Shown: one piece after another, positions 7,652-14,886 of the stretch
Position numbering within the stretch: position 1 is the stretch's first letter
Layout: every line of letters begins with the position of its first letter
From: JABDGZ01 sp964483785
GTDB lineage: Bacteria > Omnitrophota > Gorgyraeia > Zapsychrales > Fredricksoniimonadaceae
DNA length: 34,976 nt
Direction of reading: 5' to 3'
NCBI GenBank assembly: GCA_964483785.1
Contig: CAZACW010000018.1
Span: forward strand, 1 to 34,976
Notes under the pieces: model-generated
Told to the model about the DNA's origin: nothing
The model's database searches: none
Seen by the model: only the letters and a program-made list of their open reading frames with translations
Program-made: the position numbers and the translations under genes

Positions 7652-8571
7652 TTGATGGATTCCGCGGGGCCCTTGGTCACGGACCAAATCAAAAGCCTCG
7701 CTAAGATATTAACAACAATGGAAACCAAAAACAAGACCAATCCGATTTCGATCAAGGCCGACAAATAGGTGTTGGTCGCGGCCTCGGCGAATTCATTGGC
7801 CAGGACGCTGGCCAGGGTATAACCCGGCGAAAACAAAGACGGAGTGATGACCACATTGTTGCCGATGATCATGGTCACGGCCATGGTCTCGCCGATGGCC
7901 CTGCCCAAGGCCAGGATCACCGCGCCTAAAATTCCCACCTTGCCGTAGCTTAAAACAATGTCCCAAATCGCTTCCCAGCGTGTGGTGCCCAAGGCATAAG
8001 CGCTTTCTTTATACACGGAAGGGACCGCTAAAATCACTTCACGCGAAACAGAGATGATAAAAGGCACGATGATGATGGCCAAAATCACGCTGGCCGCCAA
8101 AAACCCCACCCCATAATTAGGACCCTGGAAAAACGGCAAAAAGCCGAAATACTTTCCTAAAAAGGGCTGGACCGTTCCCCGCATGAAAGGCACTAAGACA
8201 AAAATCCCCCACAACCCGTAAATGACGCTGGGGATCGCGGCCAGAAGGTCGATCAATACCGAAATCATACGGGAGACATTCGCAGGAGCGTATTCAGCCA
8301 GAAATATGGCCGCGCCCACCCCGATCGGGACCGCCAGCAACAGCGCCACAAAGGAAGTCACGCAGGTGCCGAAAATAAACGGCAAAGCGCCGAAAACCTC
8401 GTTGACCGGGTCCCAGGTGGTTTGATATAAGAAAGAGAAGCCGAATTTCTTTAAGGCCGGCAGCGAGGACCGAAAAAGCTGGAAAAAAATACCAGCGACA
8501 AGGATCAGAATGGATACGGGGAAAACAGCCAATATCCGTCTGAATACAATGTCGCTGGTATCATTCCTCAT
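7648..8571 (-). CDS. pstC: Phosphate ABC transporter permease PstC
   Basis: The 307-residue permease has six predicted helices, with IPSVIYGLWGIFVLVPFMR and the coupling loop ESAYALGTTRWEAIWDIVLSYGKVGI. This combination, with GRAIGETMAVTMIIGN near the end, is the PstC signature. The start at 8571 has no evident Shine-Dalgarno, unlike its neighbours, and follows pstS by 32 bp. Its stop overlaps the pstA start. Confidence 0.95.
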   Translation of the reverse strand: MRNDTSDIVFRRILAVFPVSILILVAGIFFQLFRSSLPALKKFGFSFLYQTTWDPVNEVFGALPFIFGTCVTSFVALLLAVPIGVGAAIFLAEYAPANVSRMISVLIDLLAAIPSVIYGLWGIFVLVPFMRGTVQPFLGKYFGFLPFFQGPNYGVGFLAASVILAIIIVPFIISVSREVILAVPSVYKESAYALGTTRWEAIWDIVLSYGKVGILGAVILALGRAIGETMAVTMIIGNNVVITPSLFSPGYTLASVLANEFAEAATNTYLSALIEIGLVLFLVSIVVNILARLLIWSVTKGPAESIK

Positions 8572-8603
8572 AGTGAAGTATGATCTGCTGCTTATAGGGG
8601 GTA

Positions 8604-9614
8604 CTAATACTTCACTTTATCCAGCTTATGCTGGATCATTTCCACTACATTGCCGGGAAGCGGCGCATAATCCAAGGTTTCCGCAAATTTCTGACCGTCT
8701 GTAATGGCCCACTTAATGAAGCCGACAATGGCCTCACCCTTGGTGTGGTCATCCATGTCCTTGTAGATGAGAAGCCAGGTAAAACTGGCAATCGGATAGG
8801 CATCAGGGTTCGAGCTGTTGACAATCGAGACCCTGAAATCATCAGGAATTTTGGCGCCATCAGCGGCCTTGGAGGTGCTTTCCAAGGTCGGCTCGATGTA
8901 GGTGCCGCTTTGGTTCTTCATGAAGGCATAGGTCAAATCATTCTGCTTGGCATAGGCCAATTCCACATAGCCGATGCTGCCGGGGGTTTGCTTGAGCATC
9001 CCTGCCACGCCTTCATTGCCCTTGCCGCCTAAGCCGAGCGGCCAGTTGACGGAAGTCCCCTTGCCGACCTTGCCTTTCCAGTCGCCGCTGACATGGCTCA
9101 GATAATCGGTGAAGATAAATGAGGTGCCGCTGCCGTCGGAACGGTGCACCACCACGATGCTGCTGCCGGGCAGGTTGGTCCCGCTATTTTGTTCGGCGAT
9201 GCGGGGATCATTCCATTGTTTGATCTTACCTAAATAAATGTCCGCCAAGACATCCCCGCTTAATTTCAGGCCTTTGGCAACACCTTCCAGATTATACGCA
9301 ACAACCACAGCCCCCATCACGGTAGGAATATGATAGATGCGCCCGGGAGCTGCTGACAGCTGGTCCATGGACATGGGGCCGTCAGAAGCGCCGAAATCCA
9401 CGGTCTTGGCTGTGATCTGCTTGATGCCGCCGCCTGAACCGATGGATTGATAATTAAAAATCACCCCTGGGTTGACTTTCGAATACTCATCAAACCATTT
9501 GGAATAAATCGGGTATGGGAAGGTCGCCCCAGCCCCGTTGATCAGGACAGAATCCGCAAAGGCGGAAAATGCCCCCATGGTCATTGCCAGACTTAAGGCC
9601 AGTAATTTTTTCAT
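8604..9614 (-). CDS. pstS: Periplasmic phosphate-binding protein PstS
   Basis: The 336-residue protein has a signal peptide (MKKLLALSLAMTMGAFSAFA) followed at once by the binding-protein start INGAGATFPYPIYSKWFDEY. Phosphate-binding segments are visible: QSIGSGGGIKQI, DFGASDGPM and HRSDGSGTSFIFTDYL. The C-terminal part has GSIGYVELAYA. I chose the ATG at 9614 because AAAGGGG lies upstream and the signal peptide begins there; an upstream ATG at 9638 would add eight residues. It lies 27 bp after the porin gene, so porin and binding protein are likely co-transcribed. Confidence 0.97.
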   Translation of the reverse strand: MKKLLALSLAMTMGAFSAFADSVLINGAGATFPYPIYSKWFDEYSKVNPGVIFNYQSIGSGGGIKQITAKTVDFGASDGPMSMDQLSAAPGRIYHIPTVMGAVVVAYNLEGVAKGLKLSGDVLADIYLGKIKQWNDPRIAEQNSGTNLPGSSIVVVHRSDGSGTSFIFTDYLSHVSGDWKGKVGKGTSVNWPLGLGGKGNEGVAGMLKQTPGSIGYVELAYAKQNDLTYAFMKNQSGTYIEPTLESTSKAADGAKIPDDFRVSIVNSSNPDAYPIASFTWLLIYKDMDDHTKGEAIVGFIKWAITDGQKFAETLDYAPLPGNVVEMIQHKLDKVKY

Positions 9615-9641
9615 AAATAATCCCCTTTCTTCAGACAAGCA

Positions 9642-11003
9642 CTAGAATTTAATATTGACGTCCATTTGGAACAGATTTTCAGGCGCTTTTGTCTTAAAGG
9701 CCGCAATTGTTGAAAGGTGCTTCAACACCTCTGTTCTAAAGTAAAGGATATCAAACCACACATTTTTGGCCAACCCAATATCGAGCTGGGATTGCCAGCC
9801 GCGGGTATCTGTGTCGCCTGAATAAAAGTCATCATTAGGAAGGGTGTCCAGCCAGGCATCTCTCTGGATGGCCTTATAGAAACTCTGGAGTCTCCAGGTC
9901 CCCCAGCCGCTGACAGATGAGTTGCCTAAGTAGAAGCCGGCCATCCAAGCCTTATTTTCCTGGTCATGGGCGGCGTTATTATAGGCAAAATCACCGAAAA
10001 CACCGATTTGAGGCACGTAAAACGGATACGGCAACATCTCGCCGAAGGGATCATTCATCCCGAATTCCAAGGCGCCGACGAGCACATCGTTATAGTTGTA
10101 TTTCAACATCGTGGTCCCGGCCACGGTCACGGTTGTATTCGTTCCGGTGGTCTGGGTGGAAAGGAAGTGGGACGGATTGTTAAAATCAATCCAGGAAAAC
10201 CCGGATTTATAGTAGATCCTGTCTGTAATATTGCCTTTAAGCCCGCCCTGGGTGATCAACATGAAAGGATCGGTCTTAACAGCGGTCGTGGGGGACAGAT
10301 CATGCAGATCAAAGTACATGGTCTGGATATAGGGGGTTATATGGTCGGTGAGTTTCTTTTCCAATTTCAAAACAACGCCTTCAGGCGTGATGTCCGGATC
10401 AAATAACATGGCTGCATTGGCATTGCCCGGCTCCCAGAAGGGATTGTCCATTTTACCGCCCGTGATGGTCAACCAGCTCCAGGGCGTATAGACACCGTAG
10501 GCCTTGTTCAAAATGACCTGGGGTTTGCCGAAAGTATCCACATTGGTGATGCCTGTTACCGCGGCCTTACTGCCGCCTAAGGTGTAATTGTTGCTGCGGG
10601 GATTGCCGCCATCGGTTGCGATGCCGACCACCATTTTGAATTTATCATTGACCTGGTCTTCAAAGTTCAGTCTGGCGCGGATGCGTGAACGGGTTTGACG
10701 GAAATTGAAGGTCTTGGCAGCGGTTAAGGGAATGGCTCTATAGTTGGTTTGAACGCGGTAACGGAAATCTCCGCTTAACTTAAAGCCGTTTAGCCAATCC
10801 GGCAGTAAGCTCTTAAAGGTCATTTCCTGGGATGTTTTCTCACTTGAGGCGATTTCGCCCTTGATTTGATTGGCATCTTGGTCAGTCAAAATGCCTTTAT
10901 CTTCCAGCTTCTGGATCAACGCATCCACGGAACTGGCGGCGAAACTCATTCCTTGCCAGGCAAAAACTATTGCTGCCGTTAAGGTTATGACAATCTTTTT
11001 CAT
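9642..11003 (-). CDS. Putative porin at the head of the phosphate operon
   Basis: The 453-residue protein has a signal peptide (MKKIVITLTAAIVFAWQGMSFA), then a short helical segment (VDALIQKLEDKGILTDQDANQIKGEIAS) of the kind that begins 'putative porin' (PF16930-like) proteins. A beta barrel with FRYRVQTN and RIRARLNF strands follows, ending in VNIKF with C-terminal Phe. AGGAGG five bases before the ATG confirms the start. Its place directly upstream of pstS and behind Pho-box-like repeats suggests that it admits phosphate or phosphate esters across the outer membrane, as OprP does in Pseudomonas. It is not visibly homologous to OprP. That role is inferred from context only. Confidence 0.8.
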   Translation of the reverse strand: MKKIVITLTAAIVFAWQGMSFAASSVDALIQKLEDKGILTDQDANQIKGEIASSEKTSQEMTFKSLLPDWLNGFKLSGDFRYRVQTNYRAIPLTAAKTFNFRQTRSRIRARLNFEDQVNDKFKMVVGIATDGGNPRSNNYTLGGSKAAVTGITNVDTFGKPQVILNKAYGVYTPWSWLTITGGKMDNPFWEPGNANAAMLFDPDITPEGVVLKLEKKLTDHITPYIQTMYFDLHDLSPTTAVKTDPFMLITQGGLKGNITDRIYYKSGFSWIDFNNPSHFLSTQTTGTNTTVTVAGTTMLKYNYNDVLVGALEFGMNDPFGEMLPYPFYVPQIGVFGDFAYNNAAHDQENKAWMAGFYLGNSSVSGWGTWRLQSFYKAIQRDAWLDTLPNDDFYSGDTDTRGWQSQLDIGLAKNVWFDILYFRTEVLKHLSTIAAFKTKAPENLFQMDVNIKF

Positions 11004-11050
11004 GCATCCTCCTCATTTATTTTTTAGGGTAACGCTTAAGTATGAATTTT

Positions 11051-11080
11051 GATTATTACAATAAGATTAAGCATTTATTA
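11051..11080 (-). promoter_or_regulatory. Pho-box-like operator of the pst operon
   Basis: On the minus strand the repeats TAATAAATGCT, TAATCTTATTG and TAATAATC follow each other at exactly 11-bp steps. PhoB- and PhoP-type regulators bind tandem direct repeats with 11-bp periodicity (for example TTAACA-type hexamers 5 bp apart in Bacillus). A possible minus-10 (CATACT, near 11038) follows about ten bases later, the usual geometry where PhoB replaces the minus-35. It lies about 50 bp before the first gene of a pst operon. Regulator identity is inferred. Confidence 0.6.
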
Positions 11081-11211
11081 AGATTTAGAATCAGACAAAA
11101 ACTTAAATAATAATTCAAAAATAAACAGAAAAACAGCCTGGGTCATGCTTCGCTCTCCATGCACAGAGATTAAACCCCCTATATTAGAGTAAGATGAAGC
11201 ACAGATGAAAA

Positions 11212-11238
11212 CCATCACAACCCCCGGGGTTGTGATGG
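11212..11238. repeat. 27-nt perfect palindrome, copy 1
   Basis: CCATCACAACCCC, one central C, then GGGGTTGTGATGG: 13-bp perfect arms. With its flanks (AA before, GC after) it forms a unit of about 31 nt that recurs in inverted orientation at 11278-11308. A variant lies inside the large gene at 34615-34644. There is no T-tract, so it is not a terminator. Confidence 0.9.
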
Positions 11239-11279
11239 GCATGCAAGGATATGTTTTCGATAAGGCGATGCGGGGGAGC

Positions 11280-11306
11280 CCATCACAACCCCGGGGGTTG
11301 TGATGG
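11280..11306. repeat. 27-nt perfect palindrome, copy 2 (inverted)
   Basis: The same 13-bp arms as copy 1, with G as the central base. The flanks (GGGCTC-type on one side, TTAT on the other) show that it is the reverse complement of copy 1, about 40 bp away. The pair resembles the head-to-head REP pairs of BIMEs. Confidence 0.9.
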
Positions 11307-11318
11307 TTATCCATGCGT

Positions 11319-11405
11319 ACCGTTGGGTGGCCGAGGGAGGGGCTCCCCGCCGCGCGCAGGCTTTTGCGAGCACGGCCGGGAACCCCGAGGCCAGGACCCA
11401 ACGGT
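11319..11405. repeat. GC-rich segment capped by 10-bp inverted repeats
   Basis: ACCGTTGGGT (11319-11328) and ACCCAACGGT (11396-11405) enclose a GC-rich interior of 67 bp. The 8-mer TATCCATG occurs just outside both ends (11308-11315 and 11416-11423). It could be a target-site duplication, but the gaps between it and the inverted repeats differ (3 and 10 bp). This may be a miniature mobile element or a structured transcript; neither can be settled here. Confidence 0.4.
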
Positions 11406-11496
11406 CTGCTAAATATATCCATGGTTCCTTAATCTAAATATGTGGGACTCACATTAAATTAATGAGGATACCATGCTTATTTCCGAGAATTAAGTA

Positions 11497-11526
11497 TTGT
11501 GTCCCCTTAAATGCGTATGCTATTAT
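11497..11526 (+). promoter_or_regulatory. Probable promoter of the ZIP transporter gene
   Basis: TTGTGT, an 18-bp spacer, then TATTAT preceded by TGC, giving an extended minus-10. Start expected near 11533, leaving a leader of about 35 nt. Confidence 0.45.
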
Positions 11527-11567
11527 ATTCCTCTTTTAATTCAAAATAGGCGCGGATATAAAATTCT

Positions 11568-12350
11568 ATGTCTGAACAAATGAATCTGATCTATTGGACC
11601 TCCCTGACCGGGATCATCAGCTGCCTGGCCACCGGCTTAGGCGCGATCCCGGTCCATTTTGTCAAAAATGATTCCAAGCTGCTGCGCTCCTTTTCTTCGT
11701 CCTTTTCCTCAGGCATGATGATCTCCGCCGCGGTGTTTTCCCTGGCTGAGGAAGGCATTTCACTCAAATCCAAATTCCCCCTGGCCCCCTATGAAGTCGT
11801 GCTCGGGCTGCTCCTGGGTGCGGCCTTTTTCTGGTGGACGTCCTGCCTGGTGGAAAAATACAATTTTGAAAGCCATCATCTGACCAAAGGGATCTCCCAT
11901 AAAGGCATCCTGATGTTTGTGGCCATGTTCGTGCATTCCATCCCCGAAGGCATCGCCATCGGGGTCGGCTTTGCCACCGGCAATTTCCATTTTGGGCTGA
12001 TCATGGCCATTGCCATCGGCGTGCACAATATCCCTGAAGGCATTGCCGTGTCCCTGCCCTTGAAAAAAGACGGGGCCGGCACCCTCAAATGCGCCTGGGC
12101 CTCGATTTTGACAAGTCTGCCCCAGCCGATCCTGGCTGCTCCCGCAGCCCTTTTGGGCTGGCTCTTTGATCCATTCTTGGGTTTAGGGCTGGGGTTCGCG
12201 GGAGGTTCGATGCTCTATCTGGTGGTGGCGGAAATGCTGCCGGAAGCCATTGAAGAAGGCGGGAAAACCCTGGCTGCCTGGGGCCTGATGCTGGGGCTGT
12301 GCACCATGCTGATGGTGACCAATCTGATCAATCTCTTACCGACCCCGTAA
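11568..12350 (+). CDS. ZIP-family divalent metal transporter
   Basis: The 260-residue inner-membrane protein has eight predicted helices. The two paired metal-site motifs of ZIP transporters are HSIPEGIAIGVGF (123-135) in helix IV and HNIPEGIAVSLPL (153-165) in helix V. ZIP proteins import zinc, iron or manganese; the pattern is closest to the ZupT/GufA-type group, but selectivity cannot be read off. The loop between helices III and IV carries His (ESHHLTKGISHKG). The start at 11568 lacks a strong ribosome-binding site. The gene stands alone on the plus strand and ends at a shared bidirectional terminator. Confidence 0.92.
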   Translation: MSEQMNLIYWTSLTGIISCLATGLGAIPVHFVKNDSKLLRSFSSSFSSGMMISAAVFSLAEEGISLKSKFPLAPYEVVLGLLLGAAFFWWTSCLVEKYNFESHHLTKGISHKGILMFVAMFVHSIPEGIAIGVGFATGNFHFGLIMAIAIGVHNIPEGIAVSLPLKKDGAGTLKCAWASILTSLPQPILAAPAALLGWLFDPFLGLGLGFAGGSMLYLVVAEMLPEAIEEGGKTLAAWGLMLGLCTMLMVTNLINLLPTP

Positions 12351-12353
12351 AAC

Positions 12354-12404
12354 AAAAAGGACGTCTGCCATGAATATGATCATAATGGGAGACGTCCCTT
12401 TTTT
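12354..12404. terminator. Bidirectional terminator between the ZIP and FKBP genes
   Basis: A long hairpin with arms AAAAAGGACGTCT (12354-12366) and AGACGTCCCTTTTTT (12390-12404), with one bulged C. The A- and T-tracts let it work for both converging genes. Its right end overlaps the FKBP stop codon by two bases. Confidence 0.85.
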
Positions 12405-12942
12405 ACCTGGAAACAGGCACCGGTACATCAGCCTTTAGCGGCGCGTTTTCGATGTTCAGGATCTTGACCTTGAAGGTCAGGTCCTTGCCTGCCAAGGGAT
12501 GGTTGAAATCCAAAACAATCTTATCGTCCTTGATGGCCGTGATCCTGGCCGGAAATTTCGAACCGTCCGGCGCCGTGGCCTGCAGGATCAGGCCGATCTG
12601 CGGCTGCAGCCCCTGAGGCAGGGACGTTTTAGGGAATTCCTTGACGGCCTTGGGGTCCACGTCGCCGTAGGCGTCCTTGGAAGCGACGTTCACCACCTTT
12701 TCCTCATTGACATGCATGCCATTTAGCTGGGTTTCCAGGCCGGGGATGATATTGCGCTGCCCGACCACATAGACCAGCGGCGTCTTGCCCACCGAGCTTT
12801 CCATTTCCTTGTTGTCGACGGTCAAGGTATAGTCCAAGGTGACCTTCTTGCCGGGCCCCACCACCGGATCATCGGCGTACGCGCAAACATTGAAGATTCC
12901 CACCACGGCCAAGGCCAAAATTCCAGCTAAGCATTTTTTCAT
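12403..12942 (-). CDS. Secreted FKBP-type peptidyl-prolyl isomerase, SlyD-like
   Basis: The 179-residue protein has a signal peptide (MKKCLAGILALAVVGIFNVCAYA) followed by a SlyD/FkpA-type domain: KVTLDYTLTVDNKEMESSVGKTPLVYVVGQRNIIPGLETQLNGM, then the inserted chaperone flap (KVVNVASKDAYGDVDPKAVKEFP...), then VLDFNHPLAGKDLTFKVKILNI. The GKDLTFKV ending is typical of this class. SlyD homologues speed prolyl isomerisation and act as chaperones. The signal peptide places this one outside the cytoplasm, but the metal-binding His-rich tail of SlyD is absent. GGAAGGG before the ATG supports the start. Confidence 0.92.
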   Translation of the reverse strand: MKKCLAGILALAVVGIFNVCAYADDPVVGPGKKVTLDYTLTVDNKEMESSVGKTPLVYVVGQRNIIPGLETQLNGMHVNEEKVVNVASKDAYGDVDPKAVKEFPKTSLPQGLQPQIGLILQATAPDGSKFPARITAIKDDKIVLDFNHPLAGKDLTFKVKILNIENAPLKADVPVPVSR

Positions 12943-12993
12943 AAGTGCCCTTCCTTTAAAAACATGGATGATCGGTTTTAGGGGATATCAAAA

Positions 12994-13022
12994 ATTGTAG
13001 CGCAAGAAAGCCCTTTTGCCTA
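12994..13022 (-). promoter_or_regulatory. Probable promoter of the FKBP gene
   Basis: TAGGCA (13022-13017), 17-bp spacer, TACAAT (12999-12994). Expected start near 12987, giving a leader of about 45 nt. Confidence 0.5.
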
Positions 13023-13037
13023 CGGTTTTCTCTGTTT

Positions 13038-14276
13038 CTAAAATCTTTTTTTATACTGCCAGTAGATTTGGGTCTCGGTTTCCGTCTGGCCGTCCTGGGT
13101 GCTTTGGGAAGGGTCCCGGTTTTGCGGCAGGATCCCCTGGGAAATATTCAGACTCATGTTCTCGTCCATGTCCATTTCCCCGTTGATCTTGCGGGTGTAA
13201 TACACATTGGTCGCGCCCGGCGGCGATGGCAGCTGGTCCATCTCCAGGCCCAGTTTCAAATTGTTGGTCAGTCTGGTCTTGAAACCCGTCGGCTGCTCCT
13301 CCTTCAAATCCTGCAGGGAATAATTCAGAAAATTTTCCGCCAATTGGGACGAGGTCGCCCCGTTAAACGGATTCGAGGACAGGGTCCAGGCGTTATGGGT
13401 AAACAAAACCCGCAAGGCTTCCTGAGGATTCATCGGCGGGTCGGAGCTGACCGCCAAATCCGGCTTGGCCATGCTCCCCTGCACCGTCAGGTCAATGTCC
13501 ATGTCCTCGACCTGGGCGCTAAGATGGATCTGCAACAGGGGATTAAAAAAATCACCTTGAAAGGTGAAACGGCTTGGCGTCACATCCAAATCTACACCCC
13601 TGATCTTCACCAGCCCCGAGTCCACATCCACCTCGCCGCTGACGAGGCAGTCCTGGGCCCGGGGCGTCAGGGTCAGCCCCAAGCGGGCAAAGCCGTCGGT
13701 CAAGAAGATGGATTTATAACGGAGGCTGTCCGCCAAAAAATGCCCCCTGACCACCGGCGCAGATACCGGCCCGGACACCGCCAAATCCGCGTTGGCGATA
13801 AAACCTTGGAGATTCCTGCGCAAATCTTCGATGGCCCAGAAGCGGCCGGCCTCGTGCAGGTCCACGGATTTGGCGTACAGATTGCCGCGGATGGCGCCGG
13901 CGAAAACATCGCCGGTAAACACAATGGGATCGCTGTCCGGCAAAAAAAGCCGGGCGTTGAAAATTTTGAAATCGCTATGCGCCAGGTCCCACAACGGCAG
14001 GCGCATCTCAACCTTCTGGATGCGCAGCAAGGCATTAGGCACATAGGTCAGGCCCTTGACATAGATGTCCTTGAGGACAAAGCCGCGGTGCAGGGACCCC
14101 TCATAAGAACCGACCTGCACCAGGCCTAAGCAAGCAAATTGCTGTTTAAAGAAATGCAAAAGCAGGCGGCCGCCCAGGGGGGAAACGATCAAAAAGGCGA
14201 AGCTCCCGCTCAAAAGCAGGATCAGGGACAGGACCGTAAGGCCTATGGCGGTCAAGGGCCTGCGCAGGGCATGCAT
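13038..14276 (-). CDS. TamB/AsmA-like translocation-assembly protein, short form
   Basis: The 412-residue protein has one N-terminal membrane anchor (residues 10-34) and then beta-rich sequence of the AsmA/TamB type (LGLVQVGSYEGSLHRGFVLKDIYVKGLTY, VEMRLPLWDL). The C-terminal third matches the TamB/DUF490 domain: NPLLQIHLSAQVEDMDIDLTVQGSMAKPDLAVSSDPPMNPQEALRVLF, followed by a barrel-like segment ending WQYKKRF. TamB proteins bridge inner and outer membranes and move lipids or assist barrel assembly. At 412 residues this is about a third of E. coli TamB length, so it may be a minimal or lineage-specific form. It is 13 bp downstream of the MarC gene and has no Shine-Dalgarno, which suggests coupling. 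Confidence 0.72.
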   Translation of the reverse strand: MHALRRPLTAIGLTVLSLILLLSGSFAFLIVSPLGGRLLLHFFKQQFACLGLVQVGSYEGSLHRGFVLKDIYVKGLTYVPNALLRIQKVEMRLPLWDLAHSDFKIFNARLFLPDSDPIVFTGDVFAGAIRGNLYAKSVDLHEAGRFWAIEDLRRNLQGFIANADLAVSGPVSAPVVRGHFLADSLRYKSIFLTDGFARLGLTLTPRAQDCLVSGEVDVDSGLVKIRGVDLDVTPSRFTFQGDFFNPLLQIHLSAQVEDMDIDLTVQGSMAKPDLAVSSDPPMNPQEALRVLFTHNAWTLSSNPFNGATSSQLAENFLNYSLQDLKEEQPTGFKTRLTNNLKLGLEMDQLPSPPGATNVYYTRKINGEMDMDENMSLNISQGILPQNRDPSQSTQDGQTETETQIYWQYKKRF

Positions 14277-14289
14277 AAGTTTAGGGCAG

Positions 14290-14883
14290 TCAGAACGTGT
14301 GGATACCGGACATGATCTCGAGGACGCCCCGCCGCACCATCATCACACCGATGGCGGCCAGCAAAAGCATCATCACCTTGGACAAGGCGCGCGAGCCGGA
14401 CGGGCCTAGGACCCGCATGATCCGGTCGGAATAGACAAAGACAATGCCGACGATGGCGATGTTCAAAAACAAGGCGATCAGGGTGGCCACCACCCCGTGC
14501 ACGCTGACGAGCATAAGGGAAATGGTCAAGACCGCGGGCCCCACGATCAGCGGCGTGCCGATGGGCACGGCCCCCAGTTCCGCGGCCGCGCCCCGGCGGG
14601 TCCGGCCCTGCACGGTCAAATCCACCATGGCCAGGCAAAACAGGATCACCCCGCCGGCCACCATAAAATCGCCCATGGTGATCCCCAATAAATGGAAAAT
14701 GCCCTTGCCCAAAAAAATGAAAGAGACGGCGACCACACTGGCCGTGGCCAAAGATTGCAGGATAATGGCCTGCTTTTCCTGGGGCTTCATCCCCTGGGTC
14801 AGGCTGGTGAACACCGGCAGGATCCCGATGGGATCCACGGTAAAAAACATAGGAATAAAGACCAGCAGAATGTCATTGAGCAT
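14290..14883 (-). CDS. MarC-family integral membrane protein
   Basis: The 197-residue protein has six predicted helices. Family landmarks are FFTVDPIGILPVFTSLTQGM near the start, then LGITMGDFMVAGGVILFCLAMVDL and AVPIGTPLIVGPAVLTISLML in the middle. MarC was once linked to multiple antibiotic resistance but has no confirmed transport activity. It begins 3 bp after the pckA stop codon and so lies in the same transcript. Confidence 0.9.
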   Translation of the reverse strand: MLNDILLVFIPMFFTVDPIGILPVFTSLTQGMKPQEKQAIILQSLATASVVAVSFIFLGKGIFHLLGITMGDFMVAGGVILFCLAMVDLTVQGRTRRGAAAELGAVPIGTPLIVGPAVLTISLMLVSVHGVVATLIALFLNIAIVGIVFVYSDRIMRVLGPSGSRALSKVMMLLLAAIGVMMVRRGVLEIMSGIHTF

Positions 14884-14886
14884 AGT

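Larger units (their letters stand above)
11004..11567. other. 564-bp intergenic region rich in palindromic repeats
   Basis: A region between the divergent pst operon and the ZIP transporter gene. From left to right it holds the Pho-box-like array (11051-11080), two inverted copies of a 27-nt palindrome (11212-11238 and 11280-11306), an inverted-repeat-capped GC-rich segment (11319-11405) and the ZIP promoter (11497-11526). An open frame of 114 codons on the minus strand (11078-11422) runs through the repeats, but it has no plausible start signal and I do not call it a gene. Confidence 0.7.

Noticed and set aside
11078..11422. 114-codon open frame on the minus strand
   Set aside because: It consists largely of the two palindromes and the GC-rich element, has no ribosome-binding site and shows no protein-like composition.
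13068..14129. 353-codon plus-strand frame opposite the TamB-like gene
   Set aside because: Antisense by-product of GC-rich codons; low-complexity Gln/His/Arg composition and no start signal. Similar frames opposite pilT (24468-25646) and the ATP-grasp gene (19302-20273) were set aside for the same reason.
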